Below, one piece after another: positions 40,280-49,185 of a stretch of DNA of 64,000 bases. Below the pieces are notes generated by a model that searched no databases, had not been told where the DNA came from, and worked only from the letters and a program-made list of their open reading frames with translations. Location: assembly GCF_947258575.1 (NCBI RefSeq), contig NZ_CAMYIV010000007.1, positions 1 to 64,000 of the forward strand, written 5' to 3'. The translations under genes were made by a program, and so were the position numbers. This DNA is from an uncultured Alcanivorax sp. (GTDB lineage: Bacteria > Pseudomonadota > Gammaproteobacteria > Pseudomonadales > Alcanivoracaceae). Each line of letters starts with the position of its first letter. The first letter of the stretch is position 1.

Positions 40280-40307
40280 AACGCCGGGTCAACCTCACAG
40301 GGGCGGG

Positions 40308-40502
40308 CTATTCATTCTCCGGCCGCACATCTACTTGCGGCTCTTCACTGTCGAACGGCACCGCCACCGTAAACAGCAACGGCTGGCAGCACACCTGACA
40401 GTCTTCCACGTATTCCTGCTCCGCCACCGACGTATCAATCAGCACCTCGATGGGCTCCCAGCAATGAGGGCATTGCACGGTCACCGGTACCAGTCCCGCC
40501 AT
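40308..40502 (-). CDS. CPXCG-motif cysteine-rich protein
   Basis: A 64-aa protein with CPHC (about 11-14) and CQVCC (about 36-40), the layout of the small CPXCG family that is probably a zinc ribbon. Function is not known. GGAGGGGGG precedes the ATG. It starts three bases after the HIT gene ends, in the same direction, so the two are likely cotranscribed. Confidence 0.82.
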   Translation of the reverse strand: MAGLVPVTVQCPHCWEPIEVLIDTSVAEQEYVEDCQVCCQPLLFTVAVPFDSEEPQVDVRPENE

Positions 40503-40505
40503 AAG

Positions 40506-40910
40506 CTAGCCCCCCTCCGCGATGGTCAGCCCCTGCAGCCACTGCGGCGCCTCCCCTTCTGCCCAGGGTTCAGGCTGGCCCTGACCCCAGACCGGACCGG
40601 GCCAGCAGGGATCTCCCTCAAAGCGGGCGATGATATGAATATGCAGTTGCGGCACCATATTGCCCAGAGCGCCGATATTGATCTTGTCCGCCCCGGTCAC
40701 CCGCTCCAGCTCCGCCGCCAGGCCATTGACCTGTTGCAGTAGCAACTGCTGCTCCGTCCTGGGCAAATGATGCCATTCGCGCAGACCATCACGCTTGGGC
40801 ACCACGATCAGCCAGGCAAAGCGCCGGTCATTCATCCAGCGCAGCCAGCACAAGTCGGTTTCCCCCAGGTCACGGGTATCAGCAGCAAGACGGGGATGCA
40901 GTGTGGCCAT
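40506..40910 (-). CDS. HIT-family protein
   Basis: A histidine-triad nucleotide-binding protein of 134 aa with the active-site motif QLHIHIIAR (about 88-96). Family members hydrolyse or transfer nucleotides from AMP/ADP-linked phosphoramidates or dinucleoside polyphosphates; the substrate is unknown. The usual N-terminal extension resembles the DLCWLRWMNDRRFAWLIVVPKRDG pattern of proteobacterial HIT enzymes. ATG 40910 has GGAG six bases upstream, so the in-frame start at 40943 was rejected. Confidence 0.87.
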   Translation of the reverse strand: MATLHPRLAADTRDLGETDLCWLRWMNDRRFAWLIVVPKRDGLREWHHLPRTEQQLLLQQVNGLAAELERVTGADKINIGALGNMVPQLHIHIIARFEGDPCWPGPVWGQGQPEPWAEGEAPQWLQGLTIAEGG

Positions 40911-40924
40911 GATGTCTCCTTGAT

Positions 40925-40972
40925 GGACAACAACGCGCAACACGCTTCACGCAACTCCCTGCGTGAAACATG
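40925..40972. repeat. Heptad repeats and hairpin between the AraC gene and the HIT gene
   Basis: On the plus strand AACGCGC, AACACGC, TTCACGC, AACTCCC run in 7-bp steps, and TTCACGCA/TGCGTGAA pair into a hairpin with a 6-nt loop. It begins close to the AraC-type gene stop codon (40982, minus strand) and shares AACACGCT with the repeat after ispB. Confidence 0.5.
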
Positions 40973-40981
40973 CAGCGTTTC

Positions 40982-41995
40982 TTATCGATAATCTGAAGGG
41001 CTGCGCAGAGTCCAGCGCCGAAACGCCCGGGCAAAATTGGAGGCATCGGAATAACCCAGACTCATGGCAATCTCGTCCACGGTCTTATCTGTCTGGGTCA
41101 GGTACTCCACCGCCAGGCCCTTGCGCAAACCATCCAGCACCTCCTGGTAACTGGTACCCAATTGCTGCAGCTTGCGCTTTAGGGTCCGTGAAGACATATG
41201 TAGCTCACTGGCCACCTCTTCCACCCCGGGAAAACGCCCACCACCGCCCAGAATGATCCGCCGCACCTGGCCAAGCAGCGCCGGCGGCGCCTTGATGGAG
41301 GCCATCTCCTGCTCACACTGGTCCGCTGCCATGCGCGCCAGGCGCGGGTCGGCAAACTGCAGCTCATAGTCCAGACGCTCCACCGGAAAGCGCATTTGAT
41401 TGTAGGCACAATCGAAATAGACCGGCACCGGCATCACCGGGCGCATGCGCGCAAAGTACTCCGGTTCCGGGTAGGTAAAACGCAGCTCGCCAATAATCTC
41501 CATGTCCGGCAACAACTTCTGGCCCATGAAGTGAAAACTGGCGAACAGGCTTTCCATCATTACCGGCGCCAACCCACCCAGCGCCAGCAACTCATCGATC
41601 TGCATCACCGCCATGTCGCCATCGGTGAAAATATCCAGCTGTACCAGGGTGCTGCGGGTACGGAAGTATTTCACCGCCAGCTCCATGGCCTCGCCGAGGG
41701 TGGCACTGCTCATGGCGGCATAACCAAGAAACCCGTGGGAGGAAATCGTCATGGCGGCGCCCAACTCCCAGCCCAGCCAGGGTTCACCGCTAAGCTGGAT
41801 ACCGCGCATCACGACCCTTTCAAAATCCTGGGCGGTTACCCGCGCCTTTGGATCGCGCCAGCAACCGGGCTCAATGGCGGTGTCGGACAGCAATACCTCA
41901 TTGGCAATGCCCCGTCTGGACATCACATCCAGAAAAAGGGCCAGGTATTCGGCGGAGACCGAGTACTCCGCAGGGTCCATTTTTAGTATTGTCAT
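40982..41995 (-). CDS. AraC-family transcriptional regulator
   Basis: The 337-aa product has the N-terminal arabinose_bd-type ligand domain (about 20-210) and a C-terminal double HTH of AraC type (VEEVASELHMSSRTLKRKLQQLG and IAMSLGYSDASNFARAFRRW). Such regulators in Alcanivorax and Pseudomonas often control fatty acid, alcohol or amino acid metabolism genes. It is divergent from the SDR gene at 42118, its probable target. ATG 41995 has AGGAAA upstream; a start at 42046 was rejected. The ligand is unknown. Confidence 0.87.
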   Translation of the reverse strand: MTILKMDPAEYSVSAEYLALFLDVMSRRGIANEVLLSDTAIEPGCWRDPKARVTAQDFERVVMRGIQLSGEPWLGWELGAAMTISSHGFLGYAAMSSATLGEAMELAVKYFRTRSTLVQLDIFTDGDMAVMQIDELLALGGLAPVMMESLFASFHFMGQKLLPDMEIIGELRFTYPEPEYFARMRPVMPVPVYFDCAYNQMRFPVERLDYELQFADPRLARMAADQCEQEMASIKAPPALLGQVRRIILGGGGRFPGVEEVASELHMSSRTLKRKLQQLGTSYQEVLDGLRKGLAVEYLTQTDKTVDEIAMSLGYSDASNFARAFRRWTLRSPSDYR

Positions 41996-42117
41996 GGCTG
42001 TTTCCTGCTGATGCCGTCTATGGCCCCAAATGACCGAAAGAAGCAACCATAACGTTACGCCCTGCCGCTGACAAGTAACTCTCGTTCACTTGATGGCGCC
42101 AACCCCGGGAGAGCACC

Positions 42118-42954
42118 ATGTCCACCGCCAACCTCAAAGGCAAAACCCTGTTTATCACCGGCGCCAGCCGTGGCATCGGCAAGGCGATTGCCTTGCGCGC
42201 GGCCCGTGACGGCGCCAACGTCGTCCTGTTTGCGAAAACCACAGAGCCCCACCCCAAACTACCGGGCACCATCTATACCGCGGCCGAGGAAATCCGCGAG
42301 GCGGGTGGCACAGCCCTGCCCTGCGTGGGGGATATTCGCTACGAGGAACAGCTGCAGGCCGCCGTGGACCAGGCCGTAGACACCTTTGGCGGCATCGACA
42401 TTCTGGTCAACAATGCCAGTGCCATCTCCCTGACCGGCACCGAAGCCACCACCATGAAGTCCTACGACCTGATGCATCAGATCAACAGTCGCGGCACCTT
42501 CATGGCCAGCAAGCTGTGCCTGCCCCATCTGAAGAAAGCCGCCAACCCGCACATCCTCAACCTGGCCCCGCCACTGAACATGGCACCCCACTGGTTTGGC
42601 CGCCACGTGGCCTACACCATGGCCAAGTACGGCATGAGCCTGTGTGTACTGGGGATGGCCGACGAATACGCCGGCAAGGTAGCGGTAAATGCCCTGTGGC
42701 CGAAAACCGTCATCAATACCGCTGCAGTACAGAACCAGCTGGGCGGCGCGCCCACCGTCAAGGCTGCTCGCCAGCCATCGATCATGGCCGATGCGGCCTG
42801 GGCCATCCTCACCAGACCGGTAGCCGACGCTAGCGGGCACTTCTTTATTGATGAGGAGGTACTACGCGATGCCGGCATCAGCGATCTCAGCGGCTATCGG
42901 GTGGACCCGGATCTGGACGATGACAAGCTATTGCCGGATTTCTTTCTGGATTGA
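42118..42954 (+). CDS. HSDL2-like short-chain dehydrogenase/reductase
   Basis: A 278-aa classical SDR with TGASRGIG (about 14-21), NNAS (about 100), and YTMAKYG (catalytic Tyr and Lys, about 166-172). The segment FAKTTEPHPKLPGTIYTAAEEI is characteristic of the HSDL2/SDR family, which lacks the usual substrate loop. The catalytic Ser position is taken by a Pro-Pro-Leu stretch (LAPPLNM), as known in this family. The substrate is unknown. It is preceded by GGAGAG and sits opposite the AraC regulator. Confidence 0.85.
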   Translation: MSTANLKGKTLFITGASRGIGKAIALRAARDGANVVLFAKTTEPHPKLPGTIYTAAEEIREAGGTALPCVGDIRYEEQLQAAVDQAVDTFGGIDILVNNASAISLTGTEATTMKSYDLMHQINSRGTFMASKLCLPHLKKAANPHILNLAPPLNMAPHWFGRHVAYTMAKYGMSLCVLGMADEYAGKVAVNALWPKTVINTAAVQNQLGGAPTVKAARQPSIMADAAWAILTRPVADASGHFFIDEEVLRDAGISDLSGYRVDPDLDDDKLLPDFFLD

Positions 42955-43075
42955 CAGGAAAGGAGGGTTACCAAAATTGTCACTTGCTGCCGGGTTCCGC
43001 CCATTTCACCGTGACTTTTTTCACATTTCCTCCGTAACCCTTTGAGCAAAAACAATAAAAATATTTTCACAATGC

Positions 43076-43091
43076 TGGCACGGTTCTCGCT
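43076..43091 (+). promoter_or_regulatory. Sigma-54-type promoter of the 62-aa ORF
   Basis: TGGCACG-GTTC-TCGCT matches the -24/-12 consensus TGGCACG-N4-TTGCW with one change (TC for TT). GG and GC are ten bases apart as required. An A/T-rich stretch upstream (43043-43070) could hold an IHF site. The promoter lies 31 bp before the small ORF. Confidence 0.55.
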
Positions 43092-43121
43092 TTGCTAACT
43101 CCAAGCGAGAGAGAACATGCC

Positions 43122-43310
43122 ATGAGCAAGATTCTGAGATTACGAAAACTGCGCCCGACAACGGCACTGGAAAACCTGAACCGGCTCACCGGTCTGGATT
43201 TTCAGAGCTTGCCGGAGTCCCTGGTGAACCGTGACGGCACGGCGTCCACGGAACAGGACGACCTGGAGGGCAGGCTGGATTTTCCGCAGCGCGTCAGCCG
43301 GCAGGGCTGA
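43122..43310 (+). CDS. Small hypothetical protein behind a sigma-54-type promoter
   Basis: The predicted 62-aa product is basic at the N-terminus (SKILRLRKLRPTTALENLNRLTG) and acidic at the C-terminus, with no transmembrane segment or known domain. GAGAG lies at a usable distance before ATG 43122. The final codons and the stop fall inside the stem of the terminator at 43290-43324, an economical layout seen for short genes. Its codon use is not obviously abnormal. I do not recognise the family. Expression under nitrogen or other sigma-54 signals is inferred only from the promoter. Confidence 0.55.
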   Translation: MSKILRLRKLRPTTALENLNRLTGLDFQSLPESLVNRDGTASTEQDDLEGRLDFPQRVSRQG

Positions 43311-43324
43311 CGCGTTTATTTTTT
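43290..43324 (+). terminator. Terminator overlapping the end of the small ORF
   Basis: CGCGTCAGCC and GGCTGACGCG (10-bp stem, 5-nt loop) are followed by TTTATTTTTT. The stop codon of the small ORF (43308-43310) lies within the right arm. Confidence 0.85.
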
Positions 43325-43399
43325 GGCTACAGCCAACACAGCACAAGGCCGCCACGGCCATCGGCCCGGAGCAGCCAACTTATCCATCTTCCTGTCTGA

Positions 43400-43780
43400 T
43401 CAGTAGTTGGAAATCAGCTTATCGGACGATTTCAGTGCGGCGCCACGACGCTGCATGAACAGCTCTTCCACCACATGGGTCATGGCCGGCTCGCTGAGCC
43501 GCAGGGAGATCTGCACCTGCTCCACATCCGCGGTCAGCTTCAGGCGAATACTCCCGGACAACAGGGCACTACCCTCGCCCCCAACGTCAGCAGTATCCAC
43601 CAGCACAGCCCGGTCGGCCTTGCTGTCCATGTAACGCACTACCAACTGCACCTTGCCTGCGGCCCCGGCAATACGGACCCAGGAGGCCACGTTGAATTCC
43701 GCTTCCCACTGGCGGGCACGAGCCGGTCGACCATCAGCCCAGATCCGCGAGGGCACTTTGGCGATGAATTTTTCTATCAT
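43400..43780 (-). CDS. Hypothetical protein next to the phasin gene
   Basis: The 126-aa product (start MIEKFIAKVPSRIWADGRPA) has no signal peptide or membrane segment. It has a lysine- and arginine-rich N-terminus, a predicted beta-rich middle (VASWVRIAGAAGKVQLVVRYMD) and an amphipathic C-terminus. I do not recognise a family. AGAGAG lies upstream of ATG 43780; the in-frame starts at 43915 and 43825 were rejected because they extend through unrelated sequence. It is divergent from the phasin gene, with a palindrome between, so both may respond to one regulator. Confidence 0.6.
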   Translation of the reverse strand: MIEKFIAKVPSRIWADGRPARARQWEAEFNVASWVRIAGAAGKVQLVVRYMDSKADRAVLVDTADVGGEGSALLSGSIRLKLTADVEQVQISLRLSEPAMTHVVEELFMQRRGAALKSSDKLISNY

Positions 43781-43908
43781 TATGTTCTCTCTTGCCGGTA
43801 CAGTCTTTTTAGCCAGTGTACGCATGAGAATAAAGCACGACCATGCGGAGTTTGGCGTACTGACTTTGATGGATATCACATCCTGAAGGTTCCTTCCCTC
43901 TGAGTAGA

Positions 43909-43925
43909 TGTCCAATTGTTGGACA
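43909..43925. promoter_or_regulatory. 17-bp palindrome between the hypothetical gene and the phasin
   Basis: TGTCCAA-TTG-TTGGACA is a perfect 7-bp inverted repeat with a 3-bp spacer, about 110 bp upstream of the phasin start and 129 bp upstream of the divergent gene. It looks like a dimeric repressor operator. No known regulator is assigned. The remaining 43781-44035 shows no gene. Confidence 0.55.
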
Positions 43926-44035
43926 GTTAGCCGCCCTCTCTTCTCCCTGAATCCTTACTCTTTATCCCACGCAGCGCACGTAGCCGCTGCAACAAATTCT
44001 TTTTTACACCGGACAACGTAAAGGAATCATTGATC

Positions 44036-44464
44036 ATGGGCGAGCTGAAAGATCTGCGCGAACAAAGCGAAACTCTGGTAAACCGTGCCAAAGAACTGGG
44101 CAACAAACTGTATCTGGCCGGCCTGGGTGCTTACGAGAAGGCTGAAGAAGGCTCTGAAGAGCTGCTGAACAAGTATGTTGAAGCCGGCACCGAAGCTTTT
44201 GGTGAAGACGCCGAAGGCAAGCCCAAGGCCCTGCTGGCCAGCCGTGGCGCCCTGCTGGCTGCCCGTCAGCTGCTGGACACCGCTCCGGAAAAGCGTCAGG
44301 CCCTCTACGAGAAACTGGTAGAAGCCGGCAAGAAAGAGCGCGGCGAGAAAGCTGAAGAAACCAACGAATTCGTGCTGGCCGGCCTGGGCGCCGTAGCCTC
44401 CGCACGTGAAGAAGGCGAGAAACTGTTCAACGAACTGGTTTCTGCCGGGGAAAAACGTAGCTGA
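44036..44464 (+). CDS. Phasin-family protein with duplicated module
   Basis: The 142-aa protein carries the LAGLGA phasin motif of PhaI/PhaF polyhydroxyalkanoate granule proteins twice: LYLAGLGAYEKAEEGSEELL (about 25-45) and FVLAGLGAVASAREEGEKLF (about 114-135), each followed by an AG motif. The rest is charged alpha-helix. Such proteins coat storage granules or lipid inclusions; in this host PHA or wax inclusions are both possible. The ATG at 44036 follows AAGGAAT; a TTG at 44030 is possible but not needed. A terminator follows. No PHA synthase gene is in the window. Confidence 0.75.
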   Translation: MGELKDLREQSETLVNRAKELGNKLYLAGLGAYEKAEEGSEELLNKYVEAGTEAFGEDAEGKPKALLASRGALLAARQLLDTAPEKRQALYEKLVEAGKKERGEKAEETNEFVLAGLGAVASAREEGEKLFNELVSAGEKRS

Positions 44465-44496
44465 TTCTGTTTCCCTGATTCTGTTGTACTCTCCTT

Positions 44497-44524
44497 TGGG
44501 GCCTGATTTGGGCCCCTTTCTTTT
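44497..44524 (+). terminator. Terminator after the phasin gene
   Basis: GGGGCC-TGATTT-GGCCCC with a following T-rich stretch (TTTCTTTT) forms an intrinsic terminator 33 nt past the stop codon. Confidence 0.75.
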
Positions 44525-44681
44525 GCCTGCTATTTAGCGAAAAACCACCCCTCACCCTCCTCTTTATGGCTTCATCCCACCATGTACACCCTGCCGGACA
44601 AGCGCTAGAGTCTGATAGCACCTGCTGACTCGGTCACAACGTGCCGAGAATGACTATCCCACAGCGTTACCCGAGGACTCC

Positions 44682-46013
44682 ATGGCTGACGACCGTCGTC
44701 GCAAGCGCCCCACCACTGCCACCGGCCGCCTGTTCCGGCTGACCGGCATGACCACCTCCATTGCCACCCGCGTCGCCGGCCATCAGGTCAAAGGGCTGTT
44801 CCAGTCCGACATTGCCAAGGCCGCAGACCGGGAAAAACTGCTTCAGCATATCGGTCGGGAGGTGGCTGCCACCCTCGGGGAGATGAAAGGCGCGGTGATG
44901 AAGGTGGGGCAGATCGCCTCGCAGATGCAGGACATTCTGCCCAAGGAAATCAGCGATCAGCTCAAGGTATTGCAGAACGCCTCGGCGCCCATGCCCTTCC
45001 ATGTGATTCGCCGCCAACTGGAGCGGGAGCTTGGCGGCACCCTGGATCAGCTGTTTGCCGATTTTGAGGAAACGCCGTTTGCCGCCGCCTCCATCGGCCA
45101 GGTACACCGCGCCACGACCCATGATGGCGACAACGTGGTCGTCAAGGTTCAGTACCCGGCAGTGAAGGAATCCATTGATTCCGACATGAAACACCTGCGT
45201 CGCATCCTGCGCCTGGGCAGCCTGCTCAAGGTTGACGAGGCCGCCCTCGATGCGGTGTTCCGGGAAATCCGCAACCAGCTCCATGAAGAGCTGGACTACC
45301 GACAGGAAGCCGGCAATCTGAAACACTTCCGGGATTTCCATCATGACCAGCCCTGGCTGGTCATCCCGCAGGTGTTCGATGAGTTATCCAGCGAAAAGGT
45401 ACTGACCCTTAGCCAGGAAACCGGTATTGCGCTGGACCAGGTAGATGACGATCACGGCTTTGATCAGGCTACCCGCAACCTGCTTGGCGAGCGCCTTTTC
45501 GACGCCCTGGGCCAGCAGATTTTCCAGTTACGGGCAGTCCACTGTGATCCGCACCCGGGCAACTTTGCCTTTCGCCCGGATGGCACCATCGTGATTTACG
45601 ATTTCGGTGCGGTAAAACGGTTGCCTCCCCAGGATGCAGACTTGCTGCGAAACATCGTCCGTAGCGCGCTGAACCAGCAATGGGAACATCTGGATACCCT
45701 GCTGCTGCAACTGGGCGCTCGCAAAAAAGATACCCAAGTCAACGGCCAGTTCTATGCCACCTGGATTGCCTTGCTGCTACGTGCCTTCGATGACAAGCCC
45801 TACGATTTTGGCCGCTCGGAACTGCACACCGACATCCTCCGCCAGGTAAAACGCACGCCCCTGGATCAGATGCTGAAATTCCAGCCGTCCTCACGCAGCC
45901 TGCTGATTGAGCGAGTGGTCAGCGGCCACTACTGGACGATGATGAAACTGGGCGTCAATACCGCGTTCCGACCTAACCTGGAAAGGGCATTGGAAGTGAC
46001 GCCGGACCGCTGA
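44682..46013 (+). CDS. ABC1/UbiB-type atypical kinase
   Basis: A 443-aa cytosolic ABC1 (ADCK/UbiB) family protein. Family signatures are visible: KxGQ as KVGQIASQMQ (about 73), the AxxxxGQVHRA loop (FAAASIGQVHRA), the catalytic HCDPHPGNFAF and the YDFGAVKRL motif. UbiB members support ubiquinone synthesis; those outside the ubi operon, as here, have unknown substrates. No ubi genes lie nearby. No transmembrane C-terminus is obvious, unlike E. coli UbiB. GAGGA lies before the ATG. Confidence 0.87.
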   Translation: MADDRRRKRPTTATGRLFRLTGMTTSIATRVAGHQVKGLFQSDIAKAADREKLLQHIGREVAATLGEMKGAVMKVGQIASQMQDILPKEISDQLKVLQNASAPMPFHVIRRQLERELGGTLDQLFADFEETPFAAASIGQVHRATTHDGDNVVVKVQYPAVKESIDSDMKHLRRILRLGSLLKVDEAALDAVFREIRNQLHEELDYRQEAGNLKHFRDFHHDQPWLVIPQVFDELSSEKVLTLSQETGIALDQVDDDHGFDQATRNLLGERLFDALGQQIFQLRAVHCDPHPGNFAFRPDGTIVIYDFGAVKRLPPQDADLLRNIVRSALNQQWEHLDTLLLQLGARKKDTQVNGQFYATWIALLLRAFDDKPYDFGRSELHTDILRQVKRTPLDQMLKFQPSSRSLLIERVVSGHYWTMMKLGVNTAFRPNLERALEVTPDR

Positions 46014-46027
46014 CGCCCGGCTCCGCC

Positions 46028-46579
46028 TTAAAACGCGGAACGCAACCCGACGCTGACCCCGGAAATTTCTTCCTCATCGGTGTCCACATAACGCATGTAT
46101 TCCAGATTGGCACCCAGGGTATCGGTCAGGTTGAAATCAAGCCCGGCACCCCAGGATTCATCCTCGAAAGTCTCTGTGTCACTGAAGGCATAATTGACCC
46201 CCGCCACCGAACCGCTGGCGGAAACTTCACCCTTGACCTTGCTGTAGCCACCGATCACATAGGGGCGCAGGGTTTCACCCACCGGCGCACCCAGTTTCAC
46301 GTAGCCGCCGTAAAGGTGATCCATCTCGAAATCGACAATGCCTCGCGAATCCTTGTCGAAACCCATGCCACCCCGCGCCTCGAGTGCCAGGAAGTCGGTA
46401 AACTCGAAACCGGCACGAATCGTGGCCGCATCAATTTTCAGAGTATCGCTGTCTATTTCCTCGTTGTCATACTGAATCTGGCTGTAGTTACCACCAACGT
46501 ATGGGCCAGCCGCAAAAGCACCCGAGGCAGCGATCAGGGAGCAGGACGCCACCAGAACATTACGCATCATCACTTTCAT
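46028..46579 (-). CDS. Outer-membrane beta-barrel protein
   Basis: The 183-aa product has a signal peptide ending at AFA (residue 23) and regular amphipathic beta-strands, ending in LRSAF with a terminal Phe, the mark of outer-membrane insertion by BAM. The fold matches the 8-stranded OmpA/OmpW-like barrel family. AAGGAGAG precedes the ATG. It lies convergent to the ABC1 kinase and divergent from the hybrid kinase gene. No ligand or role can be read from sequence. Confidence 0.85.
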   Translation of the reverse strand: MKVMMRNVLVASCSLIAASGAFAAGPYVGGNYSQIQYDNEEIDSDTLKIDAATIRAGFEFTDFLALEARGGMGFDKDSRGIVDFEMDHLYGGYVKLGAPVGETLRPYVIGGYSKVKGEVSASGSVAGVNYAFSDTETFEDESWGAGLDFNLTDTLGANLEYMRYVDTDEEEISGVSVGLRSAF

Positions 46580-46711
46580 ACAACTCTCCTTTTCCGTTTA
46601 ATCACAAGTTTCGAGACGCTGTCCGGCGCACAGTTCCGGGTAATCCGGTAAACTCTGTAAAATGTGTCGAAAGCATGCCGCATCCAGATAACAGCGATAA
46701 CAGGATCGGGA

Positions 46712-49123
46712 ATGACAAAGGGAACCGTCTTCGCAGGGCGACTGGCCGCGTTTATTTGCGCATTTTTTCTATCTTTGCACAGCCACGCTCTTACTCTGTC
46801 GGATGACCGCGATAGCTACGACGCTGCGGCCGGCATGCAGTGGCTGACAGATCAAAATCACGCCCTCAGCCCGACCCTGGCATTACAGGCCCTGCTCGCA
46901 GGCCAGGGGCAGCAACTGGACACGCCATATCCTTCCCTGGGGTTTCGCGACGGGTTTCAGTGGTTCCTCATCTCCGTGGAAAACAACAGCGCGTTGCCCT
47001 ACTGGTTTTTGCGTGTGGGGCGCCCCCATCTGGATTACCTGGACATCTACGTCTTTGACAAGGACGGCAACCAAATCAAGCACACCCGCATGGGTGACCG
47101 GGTACCCTTCCATAGCCGAGAACTGTCCCACTACCACCTGGTGACACCGCTGACACTGGCCACGAACAGCAAGCATTACCTGCTGTTTCGCGCCCAGGGC
47201 AATAACGTGATCGAGCTGCCCGCCACGCTGATGACACCGGCAGCCTTCAACGCCCATGACAACCGGTTTTCGCTTTTCTACGGCCTCTATTTTGGCGCCA
47301 TCGTCGCCATGTGCCTGTTCAATCTGCTGATCTTCCTGTCCATCCGCGATCCCAGTTATCTGCTTTATGTGCTTTACCTCGGCACCTTCGGCCTTAACCT
47401 GTTTACCCGGGAAGGGTTGAGCTACCAATGGCTATGGCCCGACGCCACCCTGTGGAACCATTACTCCCTGCCGGTGCTGAACCTGATGACACTGGCGTTT
47501 TCCATGCTGTTCGCCAGCCAGTTTCTGGAGCTGAAGAAACGGGCGCCGCGCATTCACCGCCTGTTGCTGTTCAGCGCCATGGCTCTACTGGTCGCCACGC
47601 CGCTGACGTTCCTGAACTTTCATTTTTCCATTCAAGCCACCACCGCCGTGGTCATGCCCTGGCCTTTTGTGGCCATCGCCCTGTCCCTGTGGCTGATCTT
47701 CAAGGGCTATAGCCCGGCACGTTATTTCCTGCTCGCCTTTACCGCCGTCGCCACCGCCACGGTGCTTTACGTACTGAAAACCTTTCAGCTGATGGAAGGG
47801 GGCTGGCTACTGGAAAATGCCATGCAGCTGGGCACCTTCACCGAAGCCGTGCTGCTGTCCTTCGCGCTGGCGCACAGGATGACGGTATTGAAGAGCGAGA
47901 ATGCCCGCATTCAGCGCGAGGCCAATGAGGTGCTGGAACAACGCGTGGATGAACGCACCCGGGAACTGAACAGCGCATTGAGTGCGCGCAGCGAATTCCT
48001 GGCGGTAATGAGCCATGAGATTCGCACCCCGCTGAACGGCATCATCGGCACCGTGGACATGCTCAAGGGCACGCCGCTGGACGACGACCAGCAGCACAAT
48101 CTGAATGTGATCGAGCAATCCGGTAACAGCCTGCTCAACCTGATCAACGACATCCTCGATTACTCGCGCATCGAAGCGGGCAAGATGCCCATTGAGCAGA
48201 CCAGCTTCAGCCTGGAAGATCTTGTCAGCGAATCCCTGGCCCTGTTTCAGCACAAGGCCCACGTGCATTCCAATACCCTGCAAACCGAGCTTGACCGCAA
48301 CCTGGGTGAGCGCTGCCTGGGCGATCCGGTGCGGCTGCGGCAGATTCTGGTCAACCTGATCGGCAATGCGGTGAAATTCACCAGTAACGGTGTTATCACG
48401 GTCATGGCTGAACGGGATGAAAACAACCCGGACTATGTCTACTTTGAAGTCTCCGATTCCGGTATCGGCATTGCCCCGGAGCAACTCAAGCATCTGTTTG
48501 ATCATTTCCATCAAGGCGACAGCTCCACCAGCAGACGCTACGGTGGCACCGGGCTGGGGCTGGCAATTTGCCGACAACTGGTGGAAATCATGGGCGGCGA
48601 AATCGGGGTCTTCAGCCGGCAGAATGAAGGCTCACGGTTCTGGTTCCGCCTGCCGCTACCCGGCACCCATAACGATACTGGCTACCTGCCACAAAGTGAG
48701 GACAGCGACTTGCCCAGCCTCTCCGGCGGCCGACTGCTGATCGTGGATGACAACCATATCAACCTGATGGTCGCCGAAGGGCTATGCCAGAAACTGGGCT
48801 ATGAAACGGAAGTAGCGGAAAGTGGCATGGAGGCCATTGCCGTGTTGATGTCTACTCAGCAGTCGTTTGATCTGATTCTGATGGACTGCGAAATGCCGGA
48901 CATGGATGGTTTCGAAACCTCACGCTCGATTATCAAACTGCAACAGGAAGGCCGTCTGCCCTGGATTCCGATTGTGGCCCTGACCGCCCACGCCGTGCCG
49001 GACAAGATCCACGCCTGCCACGATGCCGGCATGGTGGCTCACCTGGCCAAGCCCATCAACAAGGCACGCCTGTTAGCGACGCTGAAGCAGGTACTGCGCG
49101 ACCCGGGCAAGGGCTCGCGATAA
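46712..49123 (+). CDS. 7TMR-DISM hybrid sensor histidine kinase
   Basis: An orphan membrane sensor of 803 aa. After a signal sequence, a periplasmic 7TMR-DISM extracellular domain (about 30-165) is followed by seven membrane segments (about 185-390), a coiled coil, a HisKA domain with H at about 433 ([11 protein letters not shown]), an ATP-binding domain with N (NLIGNAVKF) and G boxes ([17 protein letters not shown]), and a receiver domain with the phospho-acceptor in [13 protein letters not shown] (about 723). No partner response regulator or Hpt protein is adjacent. The start at 46712 was preferred over 46664 because the signal sequence follows directly. Confidence 0.9.
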   Translation: MTKGTVFAGRLAAFICAFFLSLHSHALTLSDDRDSYDAAAGMQWLTDQNHALSPTLALQALLAGQGQQLDTPYPSLGFRDGFQWFLISVENNSALPYWFLRVGRPHLDYLDIYVFDKDGNQIKHTRMGDRVPFHSRELSHYHLVTPLTLATNSKHYLLFRAQGNNVIELPATLMTPAAFNAHDNRFSLFYGLYFGAIVAMCLFNLLIFLSIRDPSYLLYVLYLGTFGLNLFTREGLSYQWLWPDATLWNHYSLPVLNLMTLAFSMLFASQFLELKKRAPRIHRLLLFSAMALLVATPLTFLNFHFSIQATTAVVMPWPFVAIALSLWLIFKGYSPARYFLLAFTAVATATVLYVLKTFQLMEGGWLLENAMQLGTFTEAVLLSFALAHRMTVLKSENARIQREANEVLEQRVDERTRELNSALSARSEFLAVMSHEIRTPLNGIIGTVDMLKGTPLDDDQQHNLNVIEQSGNSLLNLINDILDYSRIEAGKMPIEQTSFSLEDLVSESLALFQHKAHVHSNTLQTELDRNLGERCLGDPVRLRQILVNLIGNAVKFTSNGVITVMAERDENNPDYVYFEVSDSGIGIAPEQLKHLFDHFHQGDSSTSRRYGGTGLGLAICRQLVEIMGGEIGVFSRQNEGSRFWFRLPLPGTHNDTGYLPQSEDSDLPSLSGGRLLIVDDNHINLMVAEGLCQKLGYETEVAESGMEAIAVLMSTQQSFDLILMDCEMPDMDGFETSRSIIKLQQEGRLPWIPIVALTAHAVPDKIHACHDAGMVAHLAKPINKARLLATLKQVLRDPGKGSR

Positions 49124-49185
49124 CGCCTGGCGCCCTCTGCGTTAAGTGCGGGACAAGCGATTTGCGCGGACTGGTCCGCGGCGTC

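Noticed and set aside
42065-42110. CAAGT-N11-ACTTG as an AraC operator
   Set aside because: Only 5-bp arms and no second copy; too weak to call.
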